Shown piece after piece: positions 1 through 11,086 of a DNA stretch of 64,000 bases. The stretch is from Coniochaeta sp. PMI_546 (taxonomy: Eukaryota > Ascomycota > Sordariomycetes > Coniochaetales > Coniochaetaceae), in contig MU271147.1 in assembly GCA_021432605.1 (NCBI GenBank), positions 434,001-498,000 on the forward strand, in the 5' to 3' direction. Made by a program: the position numbers and the translations under genes. The notes under the pieces are model-generated. The model was not told where the DNA came from. It made no database searches and was given only the letters and a program-made list of their open reading frames with translations. Within the stretch, counting starts at the first letter, position 1. Each line of letters opens with the position of its first letter.

Positions 1-3000
1 GAGATGATGCCATCACTCCTGCTCTGACTCGTATGCCGCCGAGCAATCGGGGTTAGGGCAGGCAAGGACTTTCTTCGTACAGCACTCTCGTTGATGTGTT
101 TCTCCCAGCTTACTTGCTTCCTGAACACTCACGGCCGTGAGAGGTGGGCAGTCGTTTGTTGTTGCAGGCATGTCATGCATCTTCTAGTGTAAACGTTGGC
201 TCGGCGGAACTTGACCAAGTTGCAGCGTAGATGAAGTTGGGGCCTGTCGATGTGCTCTTGACAGTGGCTTTCCCCTGCCTTTAGGTCTGCCCACTGTATG
301 GTGACATGTGGAGCAAAGATTCGACGAACTTGAGGGCGCTCCCTTGTGTTAGGTCATTCAGCATTCGAGGACATTCATTGCTTCCATCCGCATATCAATA
401 TGTATCCTAGGATAGATAAACACGGTATTAATCAGGAGCCGGATCCAACTCTCAATTTGTCTTTGCCCTTCGAGATCCACTTTACAGCGTGGTACTGGGC
501 ATTTGCCCTGCTGCGGTGAGAGTAACGGCTGGTAGGCGACTCGGCAGTTTGCCCCTCAAGAGAGAAAGAAGAACCTCGTCAGCCGATATATCCCTCCCGT
601 CTCCGTAGCGGAGAGAGAGAGGCAGAAACGTATATATGAGAGTTGTTTGCGTTCTGGCAGTATATGTTGAAGGCGGTCGAGCCAGGAACAGCCATAGTCG
701 ACATGATACTTCCCTTCACGTTCTGACAGGTGCCTCGGGTCCTGGGCACTGCGAGCTTTCTGTTCAGTCCTTCTTCCTCAAAGCATGCGCCTCTGATTGA
801 AAGGCTGATTTCGAGCATCCATTCGCTTCTCGGCGTTCGTCTCGAGAGACAGAGAGAGATGCTCGTCGTCCTGTGACTTTGCCGGCAACGGCAGGAAAAG
901 CTCAGGATCTCTCTTCACAGTTATAGACGGAGGGTCTCGGCATCGTAGCTCCGCAGAGGCAGTTCAAGAAGCCTCCTAGACTATTTACAACAGTTACAGA
1001 ACCTCAAATAGTCTCTAGTCATGGTCGATCTGATTCGTGTACGCGGCAAACTTTATCAACTCGTCCTTCGAATAGCCGTTTTGCCTAGACTCGGACTAGC
1101 TACCTAGAACACAAGAGAACTGGAATGACAAGTCCTACTTGTAGCTTCGATAAGGCTTTCTCGGCGGATGCCCTGTACTGCCACGGGGCTGTTCCGTTTC
1201 CTGCTCCCCGCAGTGACAGCTCCCTGACCTGTGTACAGAACGCTGAAGTGGACTGTGATCTTCCAAGTCAGAACCGTGTGCGAACAATTTCGCGGGAATG
1301 AAGACGGGGCAGTAGGAGGCGCATTTCTGGGAGCCAAGTGGCTCAAGACTGTTCCCTCGCGAAAAGGTTGCCATATTCGACTTCCGGAATCACAGGGAGG
1401 CAAGAAGCACGGCCGGCTTGTCCGCACCAGTTCTGGCGACTTTCTTGGCCACGTCGACCTGAGTAGCGGCGCCTGAGTCAAGCGGCGTCGAGAGGTAGTG
1501 TGGGTGATTGGCGGTTGTTGGGGGCAAGCGATGAGAGGGCCAACAGGACAATGCCCCAGGGCTAATACATGGCGGGAAGGGAGCCCTGCCGCCCGGGAGC
1601 AACCTTGTTTCTCTCCCCGTCATTCCCTGGGCTTGACAAACGATTGCCGGCTTCATCAATACCCCGCGTATCGGCCCGGTCTCCGCGCTGTCTCTGTGAT
1701 TATGCTCGGTCCGGCTGGCATTGTATGCTGTGGGATCCTCATATCCCGCCAAGCCCCCGTCGCGGGCGGTAGCGCCGGACTCTCTTGGCCGGCCACTGAC
1801 AAGTCACGCCTCCAGTGATCCGCCGAGGATATCTGCTGCCTCTGGGAAATCCCAGTGACAGTGATTCTCGTCAGAGATTGGGAAACTGGATGGGCTTTCT
1901 CGAACTGCATCGGTCAGCTCGACTGGCACAGTCCGGGTTCGTCTTTTTTCCCAGTAACAGGCCGCACGCATACCCGGCTTCCCGGCCCGGGGGACCTCTG
2001 AAATCGCCTGGGCCGTTGCTTCCCGATGCTTCCCAGGCCTCGTAATCAGCGGGGAGCATTCCCATCATGTGCGACGCTTGGGGGGAGTCGCAGAGCTGGC
2101 AGATGTGATGGGGGGATTCACAAGCACACGAGGGCAAACGGTGCAGCCAGAAATGGCCGTGCAACAGTGCTTCCAATTCCTGGTAGGTGGCGAGTTTTAG
2201 CTGATGTATTGATGATATTGATAATTACCAGGTAGATTTCATAGAAGCCCAGTCTGTCATTCCACCCCTTCTCGTTTGTTGTCTTGTTTTCTTCCTTTCC
2301 CTCTCCGACCTTTCAGCGCCAAAACTTCACTTCTGCCTCGTCCACAAGCCCGGGGACTTGAGCAGAGAATTAGGATGGCGAAAAATGAATTTTCTTGACG
2401 GGCAACTACCTCTAGCGACGTGATTGTTCTCCTGTTAATTACCTAAATTCATTGAATCTCTAGTCTTTAGTCTCTGTCTTGAGGGGCGGACTAGACCATT
2501 TCAGGAGCAATATCAACAGTAACCACCTGAAATACAGTGGGACCCTACCCGTTACACTAGTACCTTAACCCTACCAGCGTGTTGGAGCATTTTCACCCTG
2601 GGAAAAGAGAATAAAACACAAAGAATATAACATGTAATTCCATCAAGTCGAACTTCTATTCTCCGTCTGGGCAACGGCCCGCAGGTCTCAGTCCAAACAG
2701 CCCAACAGTCCAGCACCAGTGCAGTGGCTGATGATATCATTGGACGCCGTCACGCACCTCCCGGAGCCAAGAGATCCCAGCTCATGCACGTCGCATGGCG
2801 CTGTGCGGAGAAATCACCGGGGCAAAAGCTGCTAGCGGGAACATGCCGCTGCCTCTATTGGCGTCGACCAGGCCAGAACAGGAAGACCACGGCGCCTCAG
2901 CTCTGTCTCAATCTGTGTGGCTTTCCTCGATTGATGCAGCGGTCACGGTCTAGGCCCCAAAGACTGGAATCTGCTTGATCATTTCCTCACCGTCTCCACG

Positions 3001-3273
3001 GTCTAGATTCAAGCGGCCGGCTAGACTGCTCAATAGCGCCTACTACAGCATGCAGTCTCCGTCTCGAGCCGTTCCAGGGAGGCGGGAACCGTCTTTCTCA
3101 TTTTTGTTCGGAATGGAGTCTTGGACGGGGTCTAGGGAGCCTAGTCCAGCAGGTTAGCTTACCATAGTACTCATGTCGTGCAATATAAGATGCTCTTGGC
3201 AACCAGTTCTGCCACCAGTCTACACCCAGTTTCCCCTTTGATACGTCCTCAGCCGAGTTGACAACCCGCCATC
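1..3273. other. Left-edge region without a supported gene
   Basis: No reading frame here has convincing protein-like composition, splice structure or a recognisable domain. The longest open frames (for example 1390-1752 and 1871-2176, both on the minus strand) lie opposite each other in a GC-rich stretch at about 1.2-2.1 kb and look like chance openings. The last few hundred bases are probably the promoter of the secreted-protein gene that starts at 3274. A TATAAG at 3184-3189 sits about 85 bases upstream of its ATG. Confidence 0.5.
3184..3189 (+). promoter_or_regulatory. Possible TATA element of the 3274 gene
   Basis: TATAAG lies about 85 bases upstream of the ATG at 3274, a plausible distance for a fungal TATA box with a short 5' UTR. 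This is inferred from position only. Confidence 0.3.
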
Positions 3274-4983
3274 ATGTCGGCGCAACGTATCTTGCTGGTA
3301 CTGTCCTCCGTTGCGTCCATCGTCTCTGCTTCGCCCATCAAGGACGATCTGGCAGGACGAGCCAACCTACTGTGCAGCCTTGAGAACCCCATCATCCAGG
3401 CTCTCGGCGCGCAGAGGTCGGCCTCGGCCTTCTGCTCCTCCTTTCTCGCCGTGTCCACCCAGACACTCTATGCGACCGCCACGGCTACGAGGTACGTGCT
3501 CAACTACACCGGCGTCTCGCTTCACCACGCTTACAAGCCTTCTCTAGGTCCACGAGCACGACGACGACCCTCGCGACCGGCACAGAGGTTGACACTGCGC
3601 CCACCTTGACCCTGACTGACATCTCGTGCGTGCTTGGCCCCCGACGATTGTCTCGACTCAGCTAACTCTTGGCTGACAGGAGCGTCACCACCACCACTGT
3701 CACGTTGACCACCTCTGATGACACCACGCCTACCGTTGCACCAGCCAGACGTGACATCGACCCGCGTGCGCTGCCCCCTGCGCTGTCGCGTTTCGCGGCC
3801 CCGATACTGTCTTCCGCATGCTCATGCCTGTCCATCCCCAAACCCTCCACCACGACAACCCAGACAGTGACTAGTGTGATCTCTTTCACCTCAACCTCTT
3901 CGGTGCGTGACTTGCTGTGTACCATTGCTGCCAGGCCCTATTGCTGACAGATAACATACCAGACCTTCGCTGCCACGACCACATACACCCCACTGGCTTC
4001 CACCACGACCACTGACATCGAGACGGCGACTAGCGTCTCGGTGCTCCTCAAGAGCGACCTGCTCGCGGTATGTTAACTTTCCTGTACCTTTGTCGAGGCC
4101 TCGACACTGACGACTGTGGCTCTAGTCTATCGTGGCGATCGTCAACAACGACAACAGCTACCAGTCCTTCTGCTCGGACATTCTCGATTACACGACGCCC
4201 GTGACTACCGTCTACCAGACAGCTACCGCTAACGCCCAGACGACAGTAACCACAACCAGCAGTCGCACCAACTTCGTCACCGTCACCGTGACGACCATCC
4301 CGGGTGCGCCGGCCAAGCGCCAGGCGGAGTCCGACCCGACCCCGGCACCCCTCGCAAGCTACCCTGCTGACTATGTCACGTCGGGCTGCCTCCTGGCAGT
4401 CACCTCGCCCGGCACCTCGACCATCTCCAGCACCATCACGACGACGACGACGGCCACAATCGTCCAGCCGACCACGCAAACCATTCAAGCCACTTCCACC
4501 GCCACGGTGACCTTGGTCAAGTACCCCGTCACGAACGGGAACTTCGAGACGGGCAGCTTCGCCCCCTGGAGCATCGTGCAACCCATCAACGGCGCGGGCG
4601 GGGCCTGGACCCTGCAGCCGGGCGAGGACGCAGCACGCGGCGCATGGGTTGCCCAGCTCCTGATGCTCAACCCGGACAGGACCAAGTACGGCAGCTTTGC
4701 GTCCTGGATCTCCGAGACCTATTCCACGTACGCGGGGCACCCTTACACGCTGACGTTCGACTACCGCTGCACCCAGATCAGCTCGACCTCGTACATCAAC
4801 CCGCAGGTCCCCGGGGCGACCTCGACCCAGCTCACCTGCGCTAGCGCGAACACGTGGTACCAGGCGTCGGTGAGTTTCACGGCGTCCTCCACCTCGAGCT
4901 GGGTTTATCTGGTCGGCATCCAAAACGGGTACACCCAGGCGGTTTATCAGTTCGACAACGTTGTCGTCACTCTGAACCAGTAG
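3274..4983 (+). CDS. Secreted Thr/Ser-rich protein with a C-terminal carbohydrate-binding-like domain
   Basis: The model is join(3274..3491,3548..3625,3680..3902,3951..4067,4126..4983), 497 aa, with all four introns (48-58 nt) phase-consistent GT-AG. Residues 1-20 form a signal peptide (hydrophobic LLVLSSVASIVSA). The middle is dominated by Thr/Ser runs such as TTTVTLTTS and TTSSRT, expected to be heavily O-glycosylated. The last ~150 residues resemble a beta-sandwich module: they begin NGNFETGSFAPWSI, contain YTLTFDYRC and end with YQFDNVVVTL. That layout is typical of CBM4_9-like or related fungal cell-surface domains. I see no catalytic motif and no C-terminal GPI-type hydrophobic tail. 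It is probably extracellular or wall-associated. The fold assignment is inference from pattern. A lineage-specific adhesin-like protein is the main alternative. Confidence 0.8.
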
Positions 4984-6196
4984 TTTCGAGAAGGCAGTAT
5001 ATCTTGTTGTTCAGCATGGCAGTTTTGGATGGGAAAAGGGGCACATACTTACTGTTTTTTTCTTCATGTCTGATTGGAGATCGGGATATGCCTTGTAATA
5101 GCAGGCTTTTCATCTTACGGAGCAACGAAGTCATGTCAGTTCTCTTGTTTCTTCATGAGCACAGTCATGAGCACAGTCTCGAGCATCGGCTCGAATACGA
5201 TAGATAGTATGGCCCAGTCTGGGACCAGTCTAAGGTTGAAGACAAGTTCCGTCTCGGCTCTTGATACATATACAAGCCCGTTCTGTCCTGGCGTGGGCAG
5301 TCTCGAGGAAGACAATCATACGTTCCATGATGCGTACCACGAATCAAACACGACCTCGGTCGTTTTACGCAATGCCTAGAGCGAGCAGCTGTGTCAATGA
5401 ATTCACTTCTTGTGGCAAATATAGTTTATCACGCAGTTATAGCCCTTAAGAACAATGCCAGGGAACTTGTATCTTTGTGCCTAGCCAGAAGTGGTGTCTA
5501 CCCCTGATATCGAAGCCTCCGGGGGTCTTTGATGATCGAGGTTGAGCGCAGGAGTGGTTTTGTTTTCTTTACATGTTGATTTTCACTTGATATCTACGCC
5601 GAGAGGTCGGCGACTCATACACATGTCTCGGCTGTTCCATCTTTCCGTCCTTTGCTGGAATCGAGACATGATAGCTACTCGTAAGATTACAATCCACCAG
5701 TGTAGTGATCTGAGTTTGAGCTTAGCCAAGCCTTCCGGAAACATGTACACAAAGCTGGCTCGTCGTCTTTCTTATCTCAAACAAGACCAGTGCCTCTACG
5801 ACACCTGGTGATTAAAAGGTTGCCAGTCAATTACAGGACACTAGAGTCTACAAAGACATGCACTTTAGCAAAGCCAGGTGACTTTCTTCCACGGGAGTGA
5901 GCGTGTTTAGGAAGTAGGTCTGATATTGACTACTTCACTCGTCCGATGGACGTGATATCCCTAAAGCCCAAGTCCAGCGCAGAAAAATCAGAAGCCACAC
6001 GAGTACGACCGTTGACGAATCCCTTCCAGAGCAACAAAGATCAGTTCCCTCTCAAACACTGAACCCCATCTCACGATTCCTCAACCCCTTCTCATGCTTC
6101 CTGAAAGACAAATGTGGGGACCTGATCCTATCTTCGTCTGTTCGAAGCTCGCAAAGGCTGAATGTTTGCTGTCCAGGTAGTTGTCTGCACGCGCAG
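4984..6196. other. Intergenic region between the secreted protein and the coiled-coil gene
   Basis: No coding feature can be supported. The region presumably holds the 3' ends of two convergent genes (3274 gene, +; 6197 gene, -). Small open frames at 5074-5379 and 5542-5811 lack codon bias and splice partners. Confidence 0.5.
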
Positions 6197-6859
6197 CTAG
6201 ACGTCAGCAGTGCCAGACTCGCCAGTGTTACCAGGCTCGCCAGCATCAGCGTTGTCCTCGCTACCGTCGTCGTGGCCGTCGTCGCTGAGGTCATCAAAGC
6301 CGAGGGCACGGACAGTATTGGCCTCCTTGACGATGATGAGCTCCTCAACGCCGTCGAGGAAGCGCTGGAGCTCCTCGCGGGTCTCCGGGTGGGACTCGCC
6401 GAGGGTGTCCATGTTGCGGCGGACAGCCTTGGCGCCACTGGCCAGCCAGGCATTCTGGGAGAGCAGCTGAACGTTGTTGGACTTGACGGACTCCAGGGCC
6501 TTTGAGAGACTGTCCATCTGCTCGGTGAGCTCCAGCAGCTCGGCCTCGTGCGTGGCTTTGATCTGGCGCAGGCGGAGGACGTGGCGGTTATGCATGGAAA
6601 TGATGAGGGTGGTATCGAGCATGTCCTCCAGCTCGGCGATGGGGCTGATGATGCTGTTGGTGTTGTCCACGCGAGCTTGCCAGTTGCGGTAGTCGCGCTT
6701 GAGGTGGCAGAGCCTGGATCTCATGTTGTGTCTATGGCGCATGAGAGTGCTAAGCTGGTTGGCAACGGGCTGGTTGGCCGGGCCGATCTGGTTGGCCTGG
6801 TTGGCCTGGTTGCCAGCTCCGACGAGATTGCCAATGCTGTTCATGATGATCCTTAGCAT
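6197..6859 (-). CDS. Coiled-coil protein with acidic tail, unknown function
   Basis: A single open frame of 220 aa with an ATG at 6859. Residues ~15-40 are Asn/Gln-rich with short repeats (NQANQANQ). Residues ~45-150 read as a mostly helical coiled coil (heptad-like spacing in LRLRQIKATHEAELLELTEQ and following). The last 35 residues are very acidic (SDDGHDDGSEDNADAG). There is no signal peptide or membrane segment, so the product is probably intracellular. I do not recognise the family. A GTAATCC-to-CATTCAG stretch just upstream could be part of a 5' UTR intron. Alternative in-frame ATGs at residues 1 and 6 cannot be separated by sequence alone. Confidence 0.65.
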   Translation of the reverse strand: MLRIIMNSIGNLVGAGNQANQANQIGPANQPVANQLSTLMRHRHNMRSRLCHLKRDYRNWQARVDNTNSIISPIAELEDMLDTTLIISMHNRHVLRLRQIKATHEAELLELTEQMDSLSKALESVKSNNVQLLSQNAWLASGAKAVRRNMDTLGESHPETREELQRFLDGVEELIIVKEANTVRALGFDDLSDDGHDDGSEDNADAGEPGNTGESGTADV

Positions 6860-7326
6860 CTCCCGGAGATTCTGTCTGTTTCTGAATGGATTACCTTAGA
6901 TTAGAAGCGCACGACAGCGTCAGAAGTGTGACTGATTGCTTACAGAGAATTGCTGAAGGCGACACGCGTGTCGATAGGGCTTGTAGTCTCCAAGACTGGG
7001 AGCGCGAAGACGCAGAGGTTGGATGTGAGATCGGCGGGACAGGAAACCCAGGCCGATCCAGGTGGTGAGAGAGGTGTTGGTGTTCTTCACCTTCCTTCAC
7101 GAGTTGAGGTTTGGTGGTTTTATTGGCAAGGTCGGGAGTGAGCGAGTGAACTCTGTCTGGCCTATTGTACACTCTCACCTGGCTGGTCTCTGGGTCGGCC
7201 GAGGTTTAGCCATGAATTCACTCAGCGAGGGCATCTCCAGAGGTAACTCTGGTACTCGGCTTTGGGCTCACGCCGCCTTTGACCGTCTCGCGCCATCTTG
7301 GTACCTTTCTCGCGCCCGCCCCCCCT
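6860..7326. other. Upstream region of the coiled-coil gene
   Basis: Probably the promoter and 5' UTR of the minus-strand gene at 6197-6859. No separate gene is supported. The plus strand turns pyrimidine-rich towards 7300, where the satellite begins. Confidence 0.4.
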
Positions 7327-8420
7327 GACCGGTGACCAGCTGGGAAAAGTCTTGAAGGACTTCTTTCATCAGCCCTCATCTGCCCTCACCACCAACGCGT
7401 CTAGACAACACTCCTCTCCTCTTCCGTACCTTCCTCGCGCTCGCCCCCCTGACCGGTGACCAGCTGGGAAAGGCTTGAAGTACTTCCGTCATCTGTCCTC
7501 ACCACCAACGCGTCTCTACTCGACAGACGAGCACTCTTCTCCTCTTTCGTGCCTTCCTCGCGTTTGTCCGTTGACCAGCGACTCGTTAGGAAAGGCTTGA
7601 AGTACTTGCCCTCATCTGCCCTCGTCTGTCCTCATCTTCCCTCGTCTGTCCTCATCTTCCCTCGTCTCTCCTCATCTTCCCTCGTCTGTCCTCATCTTCC
7701 CTCGTCTCTCCTCATCTTCCCTCACCACCTAAGCGCGTCTCTCCTCGATAGACAGCACTCCTCTCCTGTTTCGTCCTGACCAGCGACCTGCCAGGAAAGA
7801 CTTGAGGTTCTTCCCTCATCTGTCCTCATATGCACTCGTCTGCCCTCATCTGTCCTCGTCAGTCCTCATCCGCCCTCATCACCCAAGCGCGTCTCTCATC
7901 GATAGACAGCACTCTTCTCCTGTTTCGTGCCTTCCTCGCGTTTGCCCCCCCCCCCCCCTGAACAGGCGACCTGCTGGGAAATTCTCGGAGCATCTTCCGT
8001 CATACCCCTCCTCTACCCGAACCCAGCCGCGTCTCCTCCTCGCGATCGACAGCACTCTTCTCCTCTCTCATACCTTCCTCGTGCCTGCTCCTCCCAGCTA
8101 AGCGAGTTCGCTCGATGCTAAGCGAGCCCCACAGGTTCTGGAGCATCATCTCCCCCTCTGACCTCACCCACCGGCAGTTCTCCTTTCTCGACAGACTCCC
8201 TCACCAGATCTGAGTCTTCTCCTCTTTCATACCTTCCTCGTGCCTGCTTCTCCCAGCTAAGCGAGCCCCACAGGTTCTTGTCTCGTGGCCCCTGGACAAT
8301 TTCCACCGAGATCGTCTCCCCTCTGACCATCGAGACTCTTGAGGAGACAGCAGTCGTCTCGTCTCTCGTCGCTTCCTCGTGAGTCCTCCTCCTGCTAAGC
8401 GAGCCCCACAAGTTGTCGTC
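7327..8420 (+). repeat. Degenerate satellite of ~120-200 bp units, pyrimidine-rich
   Basis: Related units begin near 7327, 7450, 7571, 7777, 7959, 8106 and 8263. The first five open with a variant of TGACCGGTGACCAGCTGGGA, then a CTTGAAG-like segment, Pyr-rich CTCATC/CCTCGTC runs, a CGCGTCTC core, an ACAGCACTC segment and an ACCTTCCTCG tail. Later units drift but keep a new junction, AGCTAAGCGAGCCCCACAGG (near 8118, 8260 and 8396). A poly-C run sits at about 7946-7958. Reading frames through it change with every unit, so it is not coding. Confidence 0.8.
7610..7728 (+). repeat. Nested ~20-bp minisatellite inside the third satellite unit
   Basis: About five tandem copies of a 20-base unit (CCTCATCTTCCCTCGTCTGT, with a CTCTC variant at its end) occupy this stretch. 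They expand one satellite unit to about 200 bp while its neighbours are about 120 bp. The pattern is a local slippage expansion. Confidence 0.85.
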
Positions 8421-11086
8421 TCTTTGCCGTGGGCTCTTTGGTACGTCGTCCTCCTCAGCTGTCGCCATCAGGTTCCTCTCCTTTCTTCACATTCTTCTTC
8501 CCCTCTTTATAGTCGCGAGTCTGCCGCCAACTCTGCCGCTCTCGTCCCAGATTCTTGTTTCTCTGTCGACACAATCTCACAACCACGCAACAAAACCCGA
8601 CTCCTCTGGCTCTGTGTGGCTTCACGCAAGTTCGAGGCAGCAAGGTATGCTTGTCCTGTCACTTAGTCCTTGCTCCCACCAGTTGACGCAGACTGTACAG
8701 CCTCCACCCCAGACATCCATCGCCTCGCCATCGCCTCGGCTTCTCTCCACGCGTCATCTGCTTGGTAGGTGGGTAGGTACTCTTGCACGCTCGCCCTGTC
8801 TCTCGCCCTGTCTGTTCCACGCTTCCACTTTTGTTGTCTCTGATCAAGGATACTCTCCAAGCTTCTTTTCATGATCTTCAACTCCCGCAGCCTCCCTCGG
8901 TGCTAGCTTCTTCGTGCTGGTGTCCCGAGTGTAAGTCTGTCTCACTATGTTTGCTCATGCTTTTGCTTTATTATCTCCGATCAAGAACGCTTTCCATGTC
9001 TAACCTTCATCATCTTCATCCCACCACAGTCTCGCTTGGTGCCGGGTTCTTCTTCCTGGTGTTCCTGAGCCGAGGTCTGTCGGCGTGCTTGCTCGGCCTT
9101 GCCACGTCTCTGTCTCTCAGCGCGGTAGACAATGACTGCCGACAGTTTTGCTGCGTCACCCTCTCTGCTCGGTCTTCCCAGCTTTGCCATTGTGTTTGTT
9201 TGCTTGTCTTTCCCTTGTCAACCTGTTTTCTGTGGGATGAGCAAGTGAGAGAACCACTGGCTCGGTTGTCCCTCATTGCCTTGCTTGTAGCGATTTTGTT
9301 TGCTTATCGCTGACATCTCCTGCCCCCCCGAGGGCCTTTGTTGTCCAAGTTTCTCCATACTTGCTGAACGACACTGGCCACCTTTTTGGCGGGAGACAGC
9401 TGCCCTTGTTGTTCTGCTGCCCTTGTTGTTCTTGTCGTAGTTGTCCGTGGGCAGATGGCGGGAGAGTCTCGAGGCTGTCAATGGGCAGATGCAGAGACGG
9501 CAGTAAGTATGCTCCCCTCGGTCAGGTATGGATCTCTGCTGGCGGCCCCCATGTCCCGTCTGCCGTTCTGGCCAGCCCAGGAGCGAGGGAGGAACCAGGT
9601 ATGGGACCACGGGCTGCGTGTCCCGCTCTCATGTTCTGACGATTTGCATTCTCAGGCCTTTCTACCCGAGAGCATATGCCCCGCGGAGGACGGTGCCTTG
9701 GACTCGGGACAGCTGGTCTGAGTGTCTGTCAGGTAGGAGATGCTTCCCCCGGTTGTTAGTTGCTCGGGTCGCTGCTAATCGTTGCATCACCAGGACTCAT
9801 CCAGATCGACTTCTCGGCGGGCTCGCTGATGGCGCTTGATGGCTGCATCGGGGCTGCAATGACAGACCAGACGATACAGAGGTATGAGCACCCTGACTGT
9901 TGCCCTGCCTCTTCGTCCGTGCTGACCCACGAAGCAGCGGAACTTGACATGACGAGCAGATCCACAGCGGGCCAGTCGATACTCTGAGAGGTACGGGATC
10001 CTCCCTACTCTTGCTATGTGTTCCCTTCCTTCACATCATGCCCGTCGGCCCCCTTTCCCGTTACTCTTGTCCACACATCAGCTTGAGCCAGGCTCAGAGT
10101 CCCGTCCCGCGTGTCCCCGTGCGTTTGCGGGAGACCTTCTGCAGCAGCCTCGGCTAGCCGTGAGTCAAGCGACGCGTCATGGCCCCTGAACTTGATCGTC
10201 AGTGCTGAGACGGCACCACCAACCATGTCGGCAACTTCCCAGCCTGCCCAGCATCTGCCCGGCCTTCCCGGCATGACCCCGAGGTTTCCCAGTACCTCCC
10301 GCGCTTACCCAGCATCACCCCATGCCAAACAAGCCTGCAAGACGAGCGGCCACTGTGCGCGGATCGAGTCGACTCCGGCGGCAGTGATCCCCCTGTTTCC
10401 CTTCCAGTGATCCCTCACAACCCCCTTCGCCATGCTCTTATTCGCACGTCTCACGGAATACCATGTCTCGAGGCGCTGCAGAGCCGTTCTCCCATGCAAC
10501 CCCGGTACTGTCTCCGGCTCTCCGCCTTCCTCCACCATCTGGCTTCAGCACATGGACCTGGTGAATGTAAATGGCTGGGCAGTGCATCACAGTCTCTCCC
10601 ATTTGTCCTGCCCCTGCAATCGCGACAAGGTCTTTTCATCAATCACAATCACATCTTAGCGGCATCGATTCAAGTTGTCTGTGATTTCACCTCTGCACAC
10701 TTATCTATCATTTACTACTTTCCTCATCCAGAAGCGGAGAGCGTGCCTACCTGTCTCTTGGTTGCCCTTGAGGTTGATGTGAAGTGCGGCAAGATCCGAG
10801 ATCCGGCACGTACCGGACTTCGCTAACGTGTGGTAGATCCAGATACTATAGTACGTACCTGCCCCACACAAGCAGAAGGCGTGGCTGACTCATTGCTTCC
10901 CTTCTTCAGACCTTTACGTCATCCGCTCCGGCGTTTAACCGGTCGCAATTTCCATTGGGCGACCCCGAGAGCTCCTTCCCCAGAGCCCAGAGCCGAGCTT
11001 CAAGGCTGACGACGCCTTTCGAAGTTGCCCGTTTTGTCGGTGTTTTCACAGTTTTGGGGAAGAAACAATCAACAATCTTGCCAAAC
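8421..11086. other. Pyrimidine-rich region upstream of SLA2, possibly transcribed
   Basis: No protein-coding gene is supported. The plus strand is strongly C/T-biased to about 9.3 kb and has several good donor-like sites (GGTATGCTTG at 8646, GGTAGGAG near 9731, GGTATGAGC near 9880, GGTACGGG near 9990), each followed by AG-ending tracts. That could mark a spliced non-coding RNA or a long 5' leader. The last few hundred bases must include the SLA2 promoter. Confidence 0.35.

Noticed and set aside
1104-2176. Several overlapping open frames on both strands
   Set aside because: They overlap each other in a GC-rich stretch, have no splice signals, domains or protein-like composition, and look like chance openings.
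7327-8101. Open frames in the satellite (Ser/Leu/Pro-rich)
   Set aside because: The frames arise from C/T-rich repeats and shift at every unit, so they are not genes.
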